Positions 44,132 to 52,376 of a stretch of 64,000 nt of DNA are shown piece by piece (position 1 is the first letter of the stretch; every line of letters starts with the position of its first letter). A program made the position numbers and the translations under genes. Under the pieces are notes generated by a model. The model made no database searches. It was not told the origin of the DNA and worked only from the letters and a program-made list of their open reading frames with translations. Origin of the DNA: Streptomycetaceae bacterium (GTDB lineage: Bacteria; Actinomycetota; Actinomycetes; Streptomycetales; Streptomycetaceae); assembly GCA_019243445.1 (NCBI GenBank), contig JAFAUH010000359.1:1-64000 (forward strand). The letters are read 5' to 3'.

Positions 44132-44446
44132 TGGCTCTCCCAGCAGGCTCACCGCCACTAACGGGCAAGGAGCCTTTCATTGACGTCGCGTCGGTTCGAA
44201 GCGGCAGGCAACCGTCGAGCCACCCATCCGCATCATTATGGTGATTTGCCCTTTTCCTTACAGCAATTCGACGCGCCCACGCACTAGGCCGGTTGGCCGT
44301 GGTGTGGCGATCGCGTGGCAGTTACGGAGGGTCAGATGCAGCTCCGCTGTCGGCGTTACTCGATCATGAAGCGTTGGCCTTGGCTTGCGGATGGCGACGG
44401 TCTGTTGCCAAGCTGTTGCAGCCGGTCAACCCCTCTGGAGGGTCAC
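44132..44446. other. Divergent promoter region
   Basis: This 315-base gap lies between the P-loop gene (leftward) and the GntR gene (rightward). It contains an A+T-richer stretch at about 44230-44275 likely to hold promoters. The GntR frame is open upstream of 44447 but without a ribosome site. I see no gene; GntR control of the leftward operon is plausible from position only. Confidence 0.4.
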
Positions 44447-45199
44447 GTGCCATTCGGTGAGCAGCCCGCCTATCTCAGGGTCGCGAACGACCTGCGCAAA
44501 AAGATCCTCGACGGAGTCCTCGCCCCGCACACTCGGCTACCCTCCCAGGCCCGCATCCGCCGCGACTACGGCGTCTCGGACACCGTCGCGCTCGAAGCTC
44601 GCAAGGTGCTGATGGCCGAAGGTTTTGTGGAGGGCCGCTCCGGTTCGGGTACTTACGTACGGGAGCGCCCGGAGCCGCGCAGTATCGCTCGATCAGGTTA
44701 CCGTCCCTCAGGCGGGCCAAGTCCCTTCCGGCAGGAGCAGTCGGACGAGAGCTTCAAGGGAACGTGGGAGTCGATCAGTACTCAGGAGAGCGCCTCATCG
44801 GCGATCGCGGCCCGGCTGCGCATCCAGCCCGATGACAAGGTGATGTGCACCCGCTATCTCTTCCGCACCGAAGGCGAGCCGATGATGCTCTCGGTCTCGT
44901 GGGAACCGCTCGCCCTTACCGGTCGTACGCCGGTGATGCTTCCCGAGGAGGGCCCGCTGGGGGGACGGGGAGTGGTCGAACGGATGGCAGCAATCGACAT
45001 CGTCGTTGACAACGTCGTCGAGGAGGTTGGCTCCCGCCCCGGGCTCGCGGCCGAGACCGCCGAGCTCGGTGGCGTGCCGGGCAACGCCATGCTCGTCGTC
45101 TCACGGACGTTCTACGCCTCCGATCGCCCCGTGGAGACCGCCGACCTCATCATCCCGGCCGACCGTTACCGAATCACCTACCATTTGCCGGTGAAGTGA
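44447..45199 (+). CDS. GntR-family (HutC/UTRA) transcriptional regulator
   Basis: The protein has 250 residues from a GTG with TGGAGGG 5 bases upstream. The winged helix-turn-helix (YLRVANDLRKKILDGVLAPHTRLPSQARIRRDYGVSDTVALEARKVLMAEGFVEGRSGSGTYV) occupies about 8-72. The UTRA effector domain spans about 95-245 (SSAIAARLRIQPDDKVMCTRYLFRTEGEPMMLSVSWEP, then ADLIIPADRYRITY). It would repress genes until a small ligand binds. It is divergent from the P-loop/HExxH/ABC operon, with a shared 315-base gap. Confidence 0.92.
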   Translation: MPFGEQPAYLRVANDLRKKILDGVLAPHTRLPSQARIRRDYGVSDTVALEARKVLMAEGFVEGRSGSGTYVRERPEPRSIARSGYRPSGGPSPFRQEQSDESFKGTWESISTQESASSAIAARLRIQPDDKVMCTRYLFRTEGEPMMLSVSWEPLALTGRTPVMLPEEGPLGGRGVVERMAAIDIVVDNVVEEVGSRPGLAAETAELGGVPGNAMLVVSRTFYASDRPVETADLIIPADRYRITYHLPVK

Positions 45200-45332
45200 C
45201 CGCTTCGTGCGGGAGTGTGACGCATCCCGAGACCGTCGGGCAGGTCATTTTATCCGTCAAATGCTGGCTGGATAAGGGCGGTTGTTGTTCGAGAGGCCGC
45301 ACGGAGTGACGTAGCGGCGTACTCTTTGGCAT

Positions 45333-45473
45333 ATGCGGACTGCTATTTCCTCGTCCAGAGGTGAGTCGATCGCTCAAGTTCTCGTCTACGAGTACGAGTA
45401 CGAGCTGCGACGGCGCGGGCACAACGTGTCTGCCGTCACCGGCCGCGTGCGCGCGCTCGACGGGGTGGTCTGA
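45333..45473 (+). CDS. Small hypothetical protein
   Basis: The protein has 46 residues (starts MRTAISSSRGESIAQVLVYE). The reading frame keeps good actinobacterial codon bias and the stop overlaps the next start (TGATG). Basic residues dominate the second half (YELRRRGHNVSAVTGRVRALDG). I do not recognise a function. Small paired genes of this type occur near GntR and plasmid-like regulators in streptomycetes. Confidence 0.6.
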   Translation: MRTAISSSRGESIAQVLVYEYEYELRRRGHNVSAVTGRVRALDGVV

Positions 45474-45688
45474 TGCGAGATAATCGCGACCGCGCAGCGG
45501 CGGGCGATGCCGCCGCCGAGAACCTGATGTGGGCCGTGATACGGCAGGACGACAACGGAAATCACTACCGAGTGGGCCGCTACCCGACGCGTGACGAGGC
45601 GCAGCGCGTCTGCGACGCCTTCGTGTCATGCGGCCACAAGCAGCTCTATGTGATCGAGCAGATCACCCACCACGAGGCCTCGTCCTGA
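45473..45688 (+). CDS. Small hypothetical protein with SPOR-like C-terminus
   Basis: The protein has 71 residues from an ATG overlapping the previous stop, with GGGGTGG upstream. The pattern MWAVIRQDDNGNHYRVGRYPTRDEAQRVCDAF resembles the short strand-turn-helix of SPOR-like or DUF-type small proteins common in actinobacterial mobile regions. The function is unknown. It is coupled to the 46-residue gene. Confidence 0.75.
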   Translation: MRDNRDRAAAGDAAAENLMWAVIRQDDNGNHYRVGRYPTRDEAQRVCDAFVSCGHKQLYVIEQITHHEASS

Positions 45689-45837
45689 TGGACGCTGCAG
45701 GGGCCTGGCCGGGATCCGTGCGCTTGGCTCCCGGCCGTTGCTTTCCCGCCGTCCGGGTCGGGGCAAGAAGGCGAAACATCTGAGCTCAGCTGTAAGAGGC
45801 CGCGCGGAGAGGGGGCGCGGTCTCTAAAGTGCGACGC

Positions 45838-46302
45838 ATGATGATATCGGAGGGCGCGCAGGGCGCGCAGGACGTGCAAGTCGTCGTGGGCGCGGCGCTG
45901 CTCGACGTGGGCCGAGGCCGACTTCTCGCCGCAAGGCGCACCGCCCCGCCCGCGCTGGCGGGGCGATGGGAGCTACCCGGCGGCAAAGTCGAGCCCGGCG
46001 AAGAGCCGCCCGATGCGCTCGTGCGCGAGCTGCGCGAGGAGCTGGGCATCGAGGCGGAGCCCGTGGACCGCATCCCGGGGGAGTGGCCTTTGCGGCCCGG
46101 CTTGACGCTGCACGTATGGACGGCCCGCCTCGTCGCAGGTGTGCCTCGCCCGCTGGAGGATCATGACGCGCTGCGGTGGCTCGCCCCCGCCGAGGTGGAT
46201 GACGTCGACTGGCTCGAGCAGGACCGGCCCGCGGTTGCCGAGGTCATGCGCCGCCTGGCCGCGCTGTCATGCATGCGACATGGTAATGAGACGTGGCAGT
46301 GA
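45838..46302 (+). CDS. NUDIX hydrolase, MutT-like
   Basis: The protein has 154 residues; starts at GTG 45829, ATG 45838 and ATG 45841 are possible. The NUDIX box is complete: G-K-V-E-P-G-E-E at about 48-55 followed by ALVRELREELGI about 8 residues later (REXXEEXG pattern). The preceding RRTAPPALAGRWELPGGK matches MutT-type 8-oxo-dGTP pyrophosphatases. It probably cleans oxidised nucleotides or a related nucleoside diphosphate derivative. It stands alone between the small genes and the PP2C gene. Confidence 0.9.
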   Translation: MMISEGAQGAQDVQVVVGAALLDVGRGRLLAARRTAPPALAGRWELPGGKVEPGEEPPDALVRELREELGIEAEPVDRIPGEWPLRPGLTLHVWTARLVAGVPRPLEDHDALRWLAPAEVDDVDWLEQDRPAVAEVMRRLAALSCMRHGNETWQ

Positions 46303-46412
46303 CCTGGGGCAATCTGGAGGAGCAATGCGGGGAGCCCGTGGACGTATACCCTTTGACCATCGGGTAAGTAGGGTTTTGCCTGCTTTGTCCATTCGCTCGG
46401 GAGGTGTGCCGA

Positions 46413-49064
46413 ATGAGCACAGACCCCGAGCCGACGCAGCCCTCGGCGAAGCTGCCATCGCCGCCCTCGCGCTTGTCCGCGCCCCCCTTCCACACCTGCG
46501 GTGGGCTGCACCCTGCCGGATCGTCGTCGGCTGCGACTGGCGGGCTGCTCGATACGCTGCGGATGGGCATCGTCATGCTCGACACCTGCGGCCGGGTGGT
46601 GCTCTGGTCGCCGCTCGCCGAGGAGATGCTCGGCTGGTCCGGTGAGCACATCATCGGCCGCCACCTGGAGGCGATCATCAAGCCGTGGGCCAGCCAGGGT
46701 GCAAAGCAGGGTGCAAAGCAGGGTACAAAATCGGGTGCAGAGCCGGATGCACAGATGGCCGAGCCCTCCGAGGCCGCCGGGCCCCCGCACGGCCGCGTCC
46801 CGCCCCTCGGCTCCGCCGAGCGGGTCATGGCCGAGCTGCTGCACTCCGGCTGCTGGGCCGGAGTGCTGCCGATGCGCCACCGCGACGGGCACACCGTCGT
46901 CGCCGAGGTGCGCGCCTCGCTGCTCGTCGACGGCGACGGCAAACCGTTCGCCCTCGCCTCGATCGCTGAGATCCACCTGCTGCGAGACCTGGAGCACGAC
47001 CTCGCTCTCCTCGACGCCGTCTTCGACACCTCCCCGCTGGGTATCGCCGTCTTCGACACCGACCTGCGCTGCATCCGCGTCAACCAAACGCTCTGCCGGA
47101 TGGACGATCTCGGAGCCGAGAGCCACATCGGCCGCACCATTGACGAGCTCCTCCCCGGTGCGACGGGCGAGGAGCTCGCCACTGTCCAAAAGACCGTGCT
47201 CGACACCGGCCGCACCGTGCTCGACCTGCGCACCCCCGCCCTCGGCCCCAACGGCCAAGGGGTGATATCGAGTTCGTTCAGCAGGATCACCGACCGCGCA
47301 GGGAGTGTGCTCGGCGTCTCCATTGTGGTCATGGACATCACCGACCGCGTCCTCTCCGCCGCCAAGGTCGAGCGGGCCCGCGCCCGCCTTGCGCTGCTCA
47401 ACGAGGTCGGTGCGACACTGGCCGACATCCTCGACGTCGACCGGATCGCCCGAGCGCTCGCCGAGGCGCTGGTGCCGTCCTTCTGCGACTACGCGGGGGT
47501 GCTGCTGGTACGCGCCGTCCCGCGCGGTGGTGAGCTGCCGCGTCACTCGCACATTCCCGGCACCCCGCTGGTGCTGCTCGGGACGGCCACTCCACCCGGT
47601 GACGTCCATGTGGCCCCGCTGCTGCAGTCCGGGATGGTGATTACTTTCCCTGCCGGCTCGCCGTTCTCGGAGGTGCTCACAGGCGGCCCGGCCTGGCTCG
47701 CCGAGGCTCCGTCCGACCTGCGCGCCGACCTCCCCGTGATGGCGCTCGACCCGCGTATCCGCAAGGCGATCGAACTGGGCATCGGCTCGGCGCTTGTGGT
47801 GCCGCTGCGCGCCCGCGGCGTCGTGCTCGGGCTGCTGGTCGGCTGCCGTGCAGCCGAGCGTGAGCCTTTCGACAACGACGATCTGGCGCTCGCCACCGAG
47901 CTTTCCGACCGGGCCGGAGTGGCGCTGGACAACGCCCGACTCTACGCCCGCGAGCGCCACAGCGCGCTGACGCTTCAACGCAGCCTGCTGCCGCAACATC
48001 TCCCGGAGCGGCCGGGCATCGAGATCGCCTATCGCTATGTGCCTGGCAGCACCGGCGCAGAGGTCGGCGGTGACTGGTTCGACGTCATCCCGCTGGTCGG
48101 CGGACGCACCGCGTTCGTCGTCGGCGATGTGATGGGGCACGGGCTGCATGCCGCCGCGACGATGGGACGGCTGCGTACCGCAGTACGCACCCTGGCCGGG
48201 CTCGATCTGACCCCGGACGAATTGTTGCGTCGCATCAACAACGTCTCCGGCGACTTCATGCAGACCGCCGAGGAGCCGATGATGGCGACAGTGCTCTATG
48301 CGGTCTACGAACCCTCCACGCAGCGCTGCACCATCGCCGGGGCGGGTCATCTGCCTCCGCTGCTGGTGAGTTGTGATGACATCAGGTACGACTGCTCGGT
48401 GCGACGGCTGGAGTTGCCGTCCGGCACGCCGATCGGCGTTGAGGAAGGAGAGTTCGAGTCAGAGGAGTTCGATGTCCCCAGCGGGTCGGTTCTCGTGCTG
48501 TACACGGACGGTCTGGTCGAACGGCGTGATCAGGACATCACCACCGGTGTCGACCAGTTGGCCGATGTACTGGGCCACCGGTACGTCTCACTCGAGGACG
48601 CGTGCGACGAGGCGCTGGCGACACTGGTACCGCCACTCGAACCGGATGACGTTGCGGTGCTGATGGCCCGGCTCGGGGGGCTGCCGGGATCCAACGCGGC
48701 CTGCTGGGAATTCCCGGCCGAGGAGAACGCCGTGCACTTGTCCCGGCTGCACGTGCAACAGACGCTGGCCGCATGGGGGCTTGCGGCGCTCACTGAGGTA
48801 ACAATTCTGCTGGTCAGTGAATTGGTAACGAATTCATTGCGGCTTGCTCACGGCCCCATCGGGGTACGGATGGTGCGTGGCACTTCATTGCTGGTTGAGG
48901 TCTCCGACCCGCTGCCGGACCCGTCGCTTACGCGGACCGCCGTGCACGATGAGGATGGCGGGTGCGGCATGCAACTTGTCGCCCGCGCCGCATGCCGCTG
49001 GGGCACCCGGCTGGGCCCGCTCGGCAAGACCGTCTGGTTCGAACTCACCTTGCCGAATAACTGA
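46413..49064 (+). CDS. PAS-PAS-GAF-PP2C(SpoIIE)-HATPase multidomain regulator
   Basis: The protein has 883 residues from the ATG at 46413, with GGGAGGTG upstream. In order: two PAS domains (about 50-300, with LLDTLRMGIVMLDTCGRVVLWSPLAEEMLGW and DAVFDTSPLGIAVFDTDLRCIRVNQTLC), a GAF domain (about 310-510), the PP2C/SpoIIE phosphatase (TGAEVGGDWFDVIPLVGGRTAFVVGDVMGHGLHAA near 550-580; DGLVERRDQDI) and a C-terminal RsbW-type HATPase (LLVSELVTNSLRLA near 800). It would sense a signal and dephosphorylate an anti-sigma-factor antagonist, switching a sigma factor or developmental pathway. The next gene encodes a similar protein. Confidence 0.93.
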   Translation: MSTDPEPTQPSAKLPSPPSRLSAPPFHTCGGLHPAGSSSAATGGLLDTLRMGIVMLDTCGRVVLWSPLAEEMLGWSGEHIIGRHLEAIIKPWASQGAKQGAKQGTKSGAEPDAQMAEPSEAAGPPHGRVPPLGSAERVMAELLHSGCWAGVLPMRHRDGHTVVAEVRASLLVDGDGKPFALASIAEIHLLRDLEHDLALLDAVFDTSPLGIAVFDTDLRCIRVNQTLCRMDDLGAESHIGRTIDELLPGATGEELATVQKTVLDTGRTVLDLRTPALGPNGQGVISSSFSRITDRAGSVLGVSIVVMDITDRVLSAAKVERARARLALLNEVGATLADILDVDRIARALAEALVPSFCDYAGVLLVRAVPRGGELPRHSHIPGTPLVLLGTATPPGDVHVAPLLQSGMVITFPAGSPFSEVLTGGPAWLAEAPSDLRADLPVMALDPRIRKAIELGIGSALVVPLRARGVVLGLLVGCRAAEREPFDNDDLALATELSDRAGVALDNARLYARERHSALTLQRSLLPQHLPERPGIEIAYRYVPGSTGAEVGGDWFDVIPLVGGRTAFVVGDVMGHGLHAAATMGRLRTAVRTLAGLDLTPDELLRRINNVSGDFMQTAEEPMMATVLYAVYEPSTQRCTIAGAGHLPPLLVSCDDIRYDCSVRRLELPSGTPIGVEEGEFESEEFDVPSGSVLVLYTDGLVERRDQDITTGVDQLADVLGHRYVSLEDACDEALATLVPPLEPDDVAVLMARLGGLPGSNAACWEFPAEENAVHLSRLHVQQTLAAWGLAALTEVTILLVSELVTNSLRLAHGPIGVRMVRGTSLLVEVSDPLPDPSLTRTAVHDEDGGCGMQLVARAACRWGTRLGPLGKTVWFELTLPNN

Positions 49065-49189
49065 TTTTCTGACGATGCCCTTGACGTACTAGTTGAACAG
49101 GGGATGATTGCGGAGGTTGACAGGGCCGTGTTGCCGCTGATGGGTGTGGTTGACCCCGGGTTTGCTGAATACTTGGAAGCGGCCGGTCC

Positions 49190-51493
49190 TTGCTGGAGGA
49201 ACTGGAGGGGTCGTGCGCTGCATATGCTCCGGCAGAGCACTGTGCTGCACCAGCCGACTATGTCGTCGAGTTGTCGCGGGCGGAGAAGCAAGCCAAGAAG
49301 TTGCGGACGGCGAGGCTGTTCATGGGTAATGTGCCAGGGCCACGAGATGCAGGGGGCACCGGCGCCTCCGACGGACAGTACGAGACGTCCCGAGCCGCCT
49401 TCGAGGCGATTTTCGACCAGTCGTCGACGGGATTGTTCCTGACGAACACGCGGTTGATTCTCATTCGTGTCAATGAGCGGTTCGCGCGCCTCTACGGCAA
49501 GTCCCCCGAGGAGTGCTGCGGCCTGACTCCCTATCACTTTCTGTCGCGCGGCGAGGCCGACCGGCTCGCCGGGGCGCTGCGACACGTCCTCGACACCGGC
49601 GACCCCGTCGTCGACATGCAGGTGATGGGGAGCAGCCCGATCGCGCCCGGCCGCCGCCGCTGGGCGATCTCTCTTTACCGGCTGCATGGAGTGGCCGGTG
49701 AGCCGGTGGGAGTGGCCGGGCTCGCCACTGATGTGACGGTACGTCAGCGTGCCGAGCAGGAGGCCGCGCACACCCGCCGCGACCTCGACCTGCTCAATGA
49801 GGCCGGCACCCGCATCGGCAACTCCTTGGACTTGGAGACCACCGCACGTCAGCTGCTCGACGTCGCCGTCCCGCACTTTTGCGACCTGGCCGTCGTCGAC
49901 CTCTACCAGGCCCTGCTCACCGGCGACGAGGACTCCGTCGGCGTCACCGACGGCTCCGGCGAGGTTTGCAGGGTTGCCGGGGCGAGTGCCGTCTCCGGCG
50001 GCCCCGAGCTACTCGGCGGCGAGGAGGCCGTCCCGGTGGGCGCGGTGCACCGATACCCGTTCAACTCGTCTGCCGCGAGCGCCCTGCGCACTGCCCAGGT
50101 CCAGGTCGTCGAGGACGGTGAGCAGGACGGCGTTGTCCATTCGACGCTCCTGGTGCCGCTGGTGGGTCGGGACACCGTGCTCGGGCTCGCCCAGTTCTCG
50201 CGCACCAAGGGCAGCGAGCCATTCTGCAAACGCGATACCGCGCTCGCCGCGGAGTTGGCCGCACGCGCCGCCGTCTGCATCGACAATGCGCGCCTGTACC
50301 GCCGCGAGCACGAGCGCGCGCTCCTCCTTCAGCACAGCCTGCTGCCTCCGGGCAACCCGGAGGCAGCAGGGCTCGACATCGCCTGCCGCTACTTGCCCGG
50401 CAACACGGCCGCGGAGGTCGGCGGCGATTGGTTCGACGTGATCGCATTGCCGGGCCACCGCACGGCGCTCGTCGTCGGTGACGTGATGGGACGCGGGCTG
50501 CGTGCTGCCGTTGCGATGGGTGAACTGCGCATGGCTGTCCGCACGTTGGCCCTCCTCGACATGGAACCGGTCGAGATCCTCACCCACCTCGATGAGATCG
50601 CCCGAGGCCTGTCCGACTTGTCGGGTGGACGCCCCCGCCGCACGAAGGAACGGGACGGCTCCGACCTCGCCGAGGTGTATCTCGCCACGTGCGTCTACGC
50701 GGTGTACGACCCAGTGATGCGGCGCTGCACCCTCGCCAACGCGGGCCACCTGCCGCCCGTCATCGTCCAGCCGGGAGACCCGGCGCTCATGCTCGACGTG
50801 CCGGCCGGCATGCCGCTCGGTGTCGGCGGCGAGCCGTTCGAGGAGGTCGAGATCGACCTTCCCGACGGCGCGTTGCTCGCCCTCTACACCGATGGCCTGG
50901 TCGAATCGCGCCGCCACCCCCTCGACGTCGGCCTCGAAGCGTTCCGCGAGGCGATCTCGGGCGCGACGCAGCCGCTGGAGGAGGTCTGCGACCACGTCCT
51001 GACCAGCCTTGAGACCCATCATGGCGAAGACGACGTCGCCTTGCTCATGGCCCGCGTCCACGGCCTGTCGGCTGAATCCGTGGGTGACTGGACGCTGCCG
51101 CCGGAAGGCCAGTCGGTCGCCAAGGCGCGTGAGCTCGTCCTCGGTCGGCTTGAGGGGTGGGGCCTGGGAGAGCTCGCCGACACCAGTGAGCTGCTTGTCA
51201 GCGAGCTGGTGACCAATGCGCTGCGATACGGCGAGGGCGATATCCGTCTGCGGCTGCTGCTCGATCGCACACTGGTGTGCGAGGTGTGGGATTCCGGCCT
51301 CGTCCAGCCGCGCCGCCGCCGTGCGCGCGACACGGACGAAGGCGGGCGCGGGCTTCAGCTGGTCAGCCTGCTCAGCGAAGGCTGGGGCACGCGCCGCACG
51401 CCGCACGGCAAAACCGTCTGGTTCGAACTTGTCCTCCCGGGCAATGAAACGCCGGGCCCGGACCTCACGGAAGTGCTGGCGAGCGCCTTTTGA
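49190..51493 (+). CDS. PAS-GAF-PP2C(SpoIIE)-HATPase multidomain regulator
   Basis: The protein has up to 767 residues. The start is uncertain: TTG 49190, or ATG 49322. One PAS domain (FEAIFDQSSTGLFLTNTRLILIRVNERFARLYGK), a GAF domain (about 190-380), a PP2C domain (TAAEVGGDWFDVIALPGHRTALVVGDVMGRGLRAA near 400; DGLVESRRHPLDVGL) and a C-terminal HATPase (LLVSELVTNALRYG near 680) follow. It is a paralogue of the preceding gene with one PAS instead of two. Upstream in another frame, from the ATG at 49104, is a peptide (IAEVDRAVLPLMGVVDPGFAEY) that reads like a missing N-terminus, so a frameshift near 49190 is possible. Confidence 0.9.
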   Translation: MLEELEGSCAAYAPAEHCAAPADYVVELSRAEKQAKKLRTARLFMGNVPGPRDAGGTGASDGQYETSRAAFEAIFDQSSTGLFLTNTRLILIRVNERFARLYGKSPEECCGLTPYHFLSRGEADRLAGALRHVLDTGDPVVDMQVMGSSPIAPGRRRWAISLYRLHGVAGEPVGVAGLATDVTVRQRAEQEAAHTRRDLDLLNEAGTRIGNSLDLETTARQLLDVAVPHFCDLAVVDLYQALLTGDEDSVGVTDGSGEVCRVAGASAVSGGPELLGGEEAVPVGAVHRYPFNSSAASALRTAQVQVVEDGEQDGVVHSTLLVPLVGRDTVLGLAQFSRTKGSEPFCKRDTALAAELAARAAVCIDNARLYRREHERALLLQHSLLPPGNPEAAGLDIACRYLPGNTAAEVGGDWFDVIALPGHRTALVVGDVMGRGLRAAVAMGELRMAVRTLALLDMEPVEILTHLDEIARGLSDLSGGRPRRTKERDGSDLAEVYLATCVYAVYDPVMRRCTLANAGHLPPVIVQPGDPALMLDVPAGMPLGVGGEPFEEVEIDLPDGALLALYTDGLVESRRHPLDVGLEAFREAISGATQPLEEVCDHVLTSLETHHGEDDVALLMARVHGLSAESVGDWTLPPEGQSVAKARELVLGRLEGWGLGELADTSELLVSELVTNALRYGEGDIRLRLLLDRTLVCEVWDSGLVQPRRRRARDTDEGGRGLQLVSLLSEGWGTRRTPHGKTVWFELVLPGNETPGPDLTEVLASAF

Positions 51494-51556
51494 CTCCCGC
51501 CAGATGCGCGTTTGATTCCCGTCAGATGCGCATCTGGCTCCCGTCAGGCCCGCATC
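51491..51556. repeat. Three 22-bp tandem repeats at the 3' end of the PP2C gene
   Basis: Units start at 51491, 51513 and 51535, sharing the core CTCCCGTCAG-ATGCGC; the third is more diverged. The first unit contains the stop codon of the PP2C gene (51491-51493). They sit between convergent genes (sdhB stop at 51606). GATGCGCATC in the second unit is itself palindromic. Confidence 0.8.
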
Positions 51557-51605
51557 GTCCGTAAAGGTCGCGTCTTTGCGCACGCCTGCCCGCGCCGGAT
51601 CCGGG

Positions 51606-52376
51606 TCAGTCCGTCCTGCGGCGGCGGATCATGGAGCCCAGCCAGACCAGCGGATCGTATTTACGATCCGCTGCCCGTTCCTTGAGCGGGATCAGCGCAT
51701 TATCCGTGATCTTGATGTGCTCCGGGCACACTTCCGTACAGCACTTGGTGATGTTGCAGTAGCCCAGTCCGTGTTCATCCTGCGCCGTCGACTTCCGGTC
51801 CAGGCCGGTCTCCTCCGCCGCGTCGAGCGGGTGCATGTCCAGCTCTGCGATGCGCATCAAGAAGCGCGGTCCTGCGAAGGCCGTCTTGTTCTCCTCGTGG
51901 TCGCGCACCACATGGCAGACGTTCTGGCACAAAAAGCATTCGATGCACTTGCGGAACTCCTGCGACCGTCCCACGTCCTCCTGCTGCATCCGGTACTCGC
52001 CCGGACCCAGCTGCGGCGGCGGTACGAACGACGGGATCTCGCGTGCCTTGGTGTAGTTGAACGACACGTCCGTCACCAGGTCGCGCACCACAGGGAAGGT
52101 GCGCATCGGCGTGACCGTTACTGTCTCGGACTCGTCGAAGACCGACATCCGGGTCATGCACATCAGCCGCGGACGGCCGTTGATTTCCGCGCTGCAAGAA
52201 CCGCACTTGCCCGCCTTGCAGTTCCACCGTACAGCGAGGTCAGGTGCCTGCGTCGCCTGCAGCCGGTGGATGATGTCGAGGACGACCTCGCCCTCGTTCA
52301 CCTCTACCACGAACTCCTGCAGTGCCCCGCCCTTGGCGTCACCACGCCAGATCTTGAAGCGTCCCCTATAGCTCAT
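51606..52376 (-). CDS. sdhB: Succinate dehydrogenase/fumarate reductase iron-sulfur subunit
   Basis: The protein has 256 residues. The N-terminal 2Fe-2S ferredoxin domain has CKAGKCGSC with a later Cys (MCMTRM). The C-terminal domain has CIECFLCQNVC and CNITKCCTEVCPEH for the 4Fe-4S and 3Fe-4S clusters. It carries electrons from SdhA to the membrane quinone site. The start overlaps the sdhA stop (ATGA). This gene order (membrane subunit, SdhA, SdhB) is the actinobacterial type distinct from the classical sdhCDAB. Confidence 0.93.
   Translation of the reverse strand: MSYRGRFKIWRGDAKGGALQEFVVEVNEGEVVLDIIHRLQATQAPDLAVRWNCKAGKCGSCSAEINGRPRLMCMTRMSVFDESETVTVTPMRTFPVVRDLVTDVSFNYTKAREIPSFVPPPQLGPGEYRMQQEDVGRSQEFRKCIECFLCQNVCHVVRDHEENKTAFAGPRFLMRIAELDMHPLDAAEETGLDRKSTAQDEHGLGYCNITKCCTEVCPEHIKITDNALIPLKERAADRKYDPLVWLGSMIRRRRTD

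Noticed and set aside
46161-48350. 729-codon minus-strand open frame opposite the PP2C gene
   Set aside because: It is antisense to a gene with clear PAS/GAF/PP2C motifs and has no recognisable domain; the same applies to minus-strand frames at 50009-51583 and 55922-57166.
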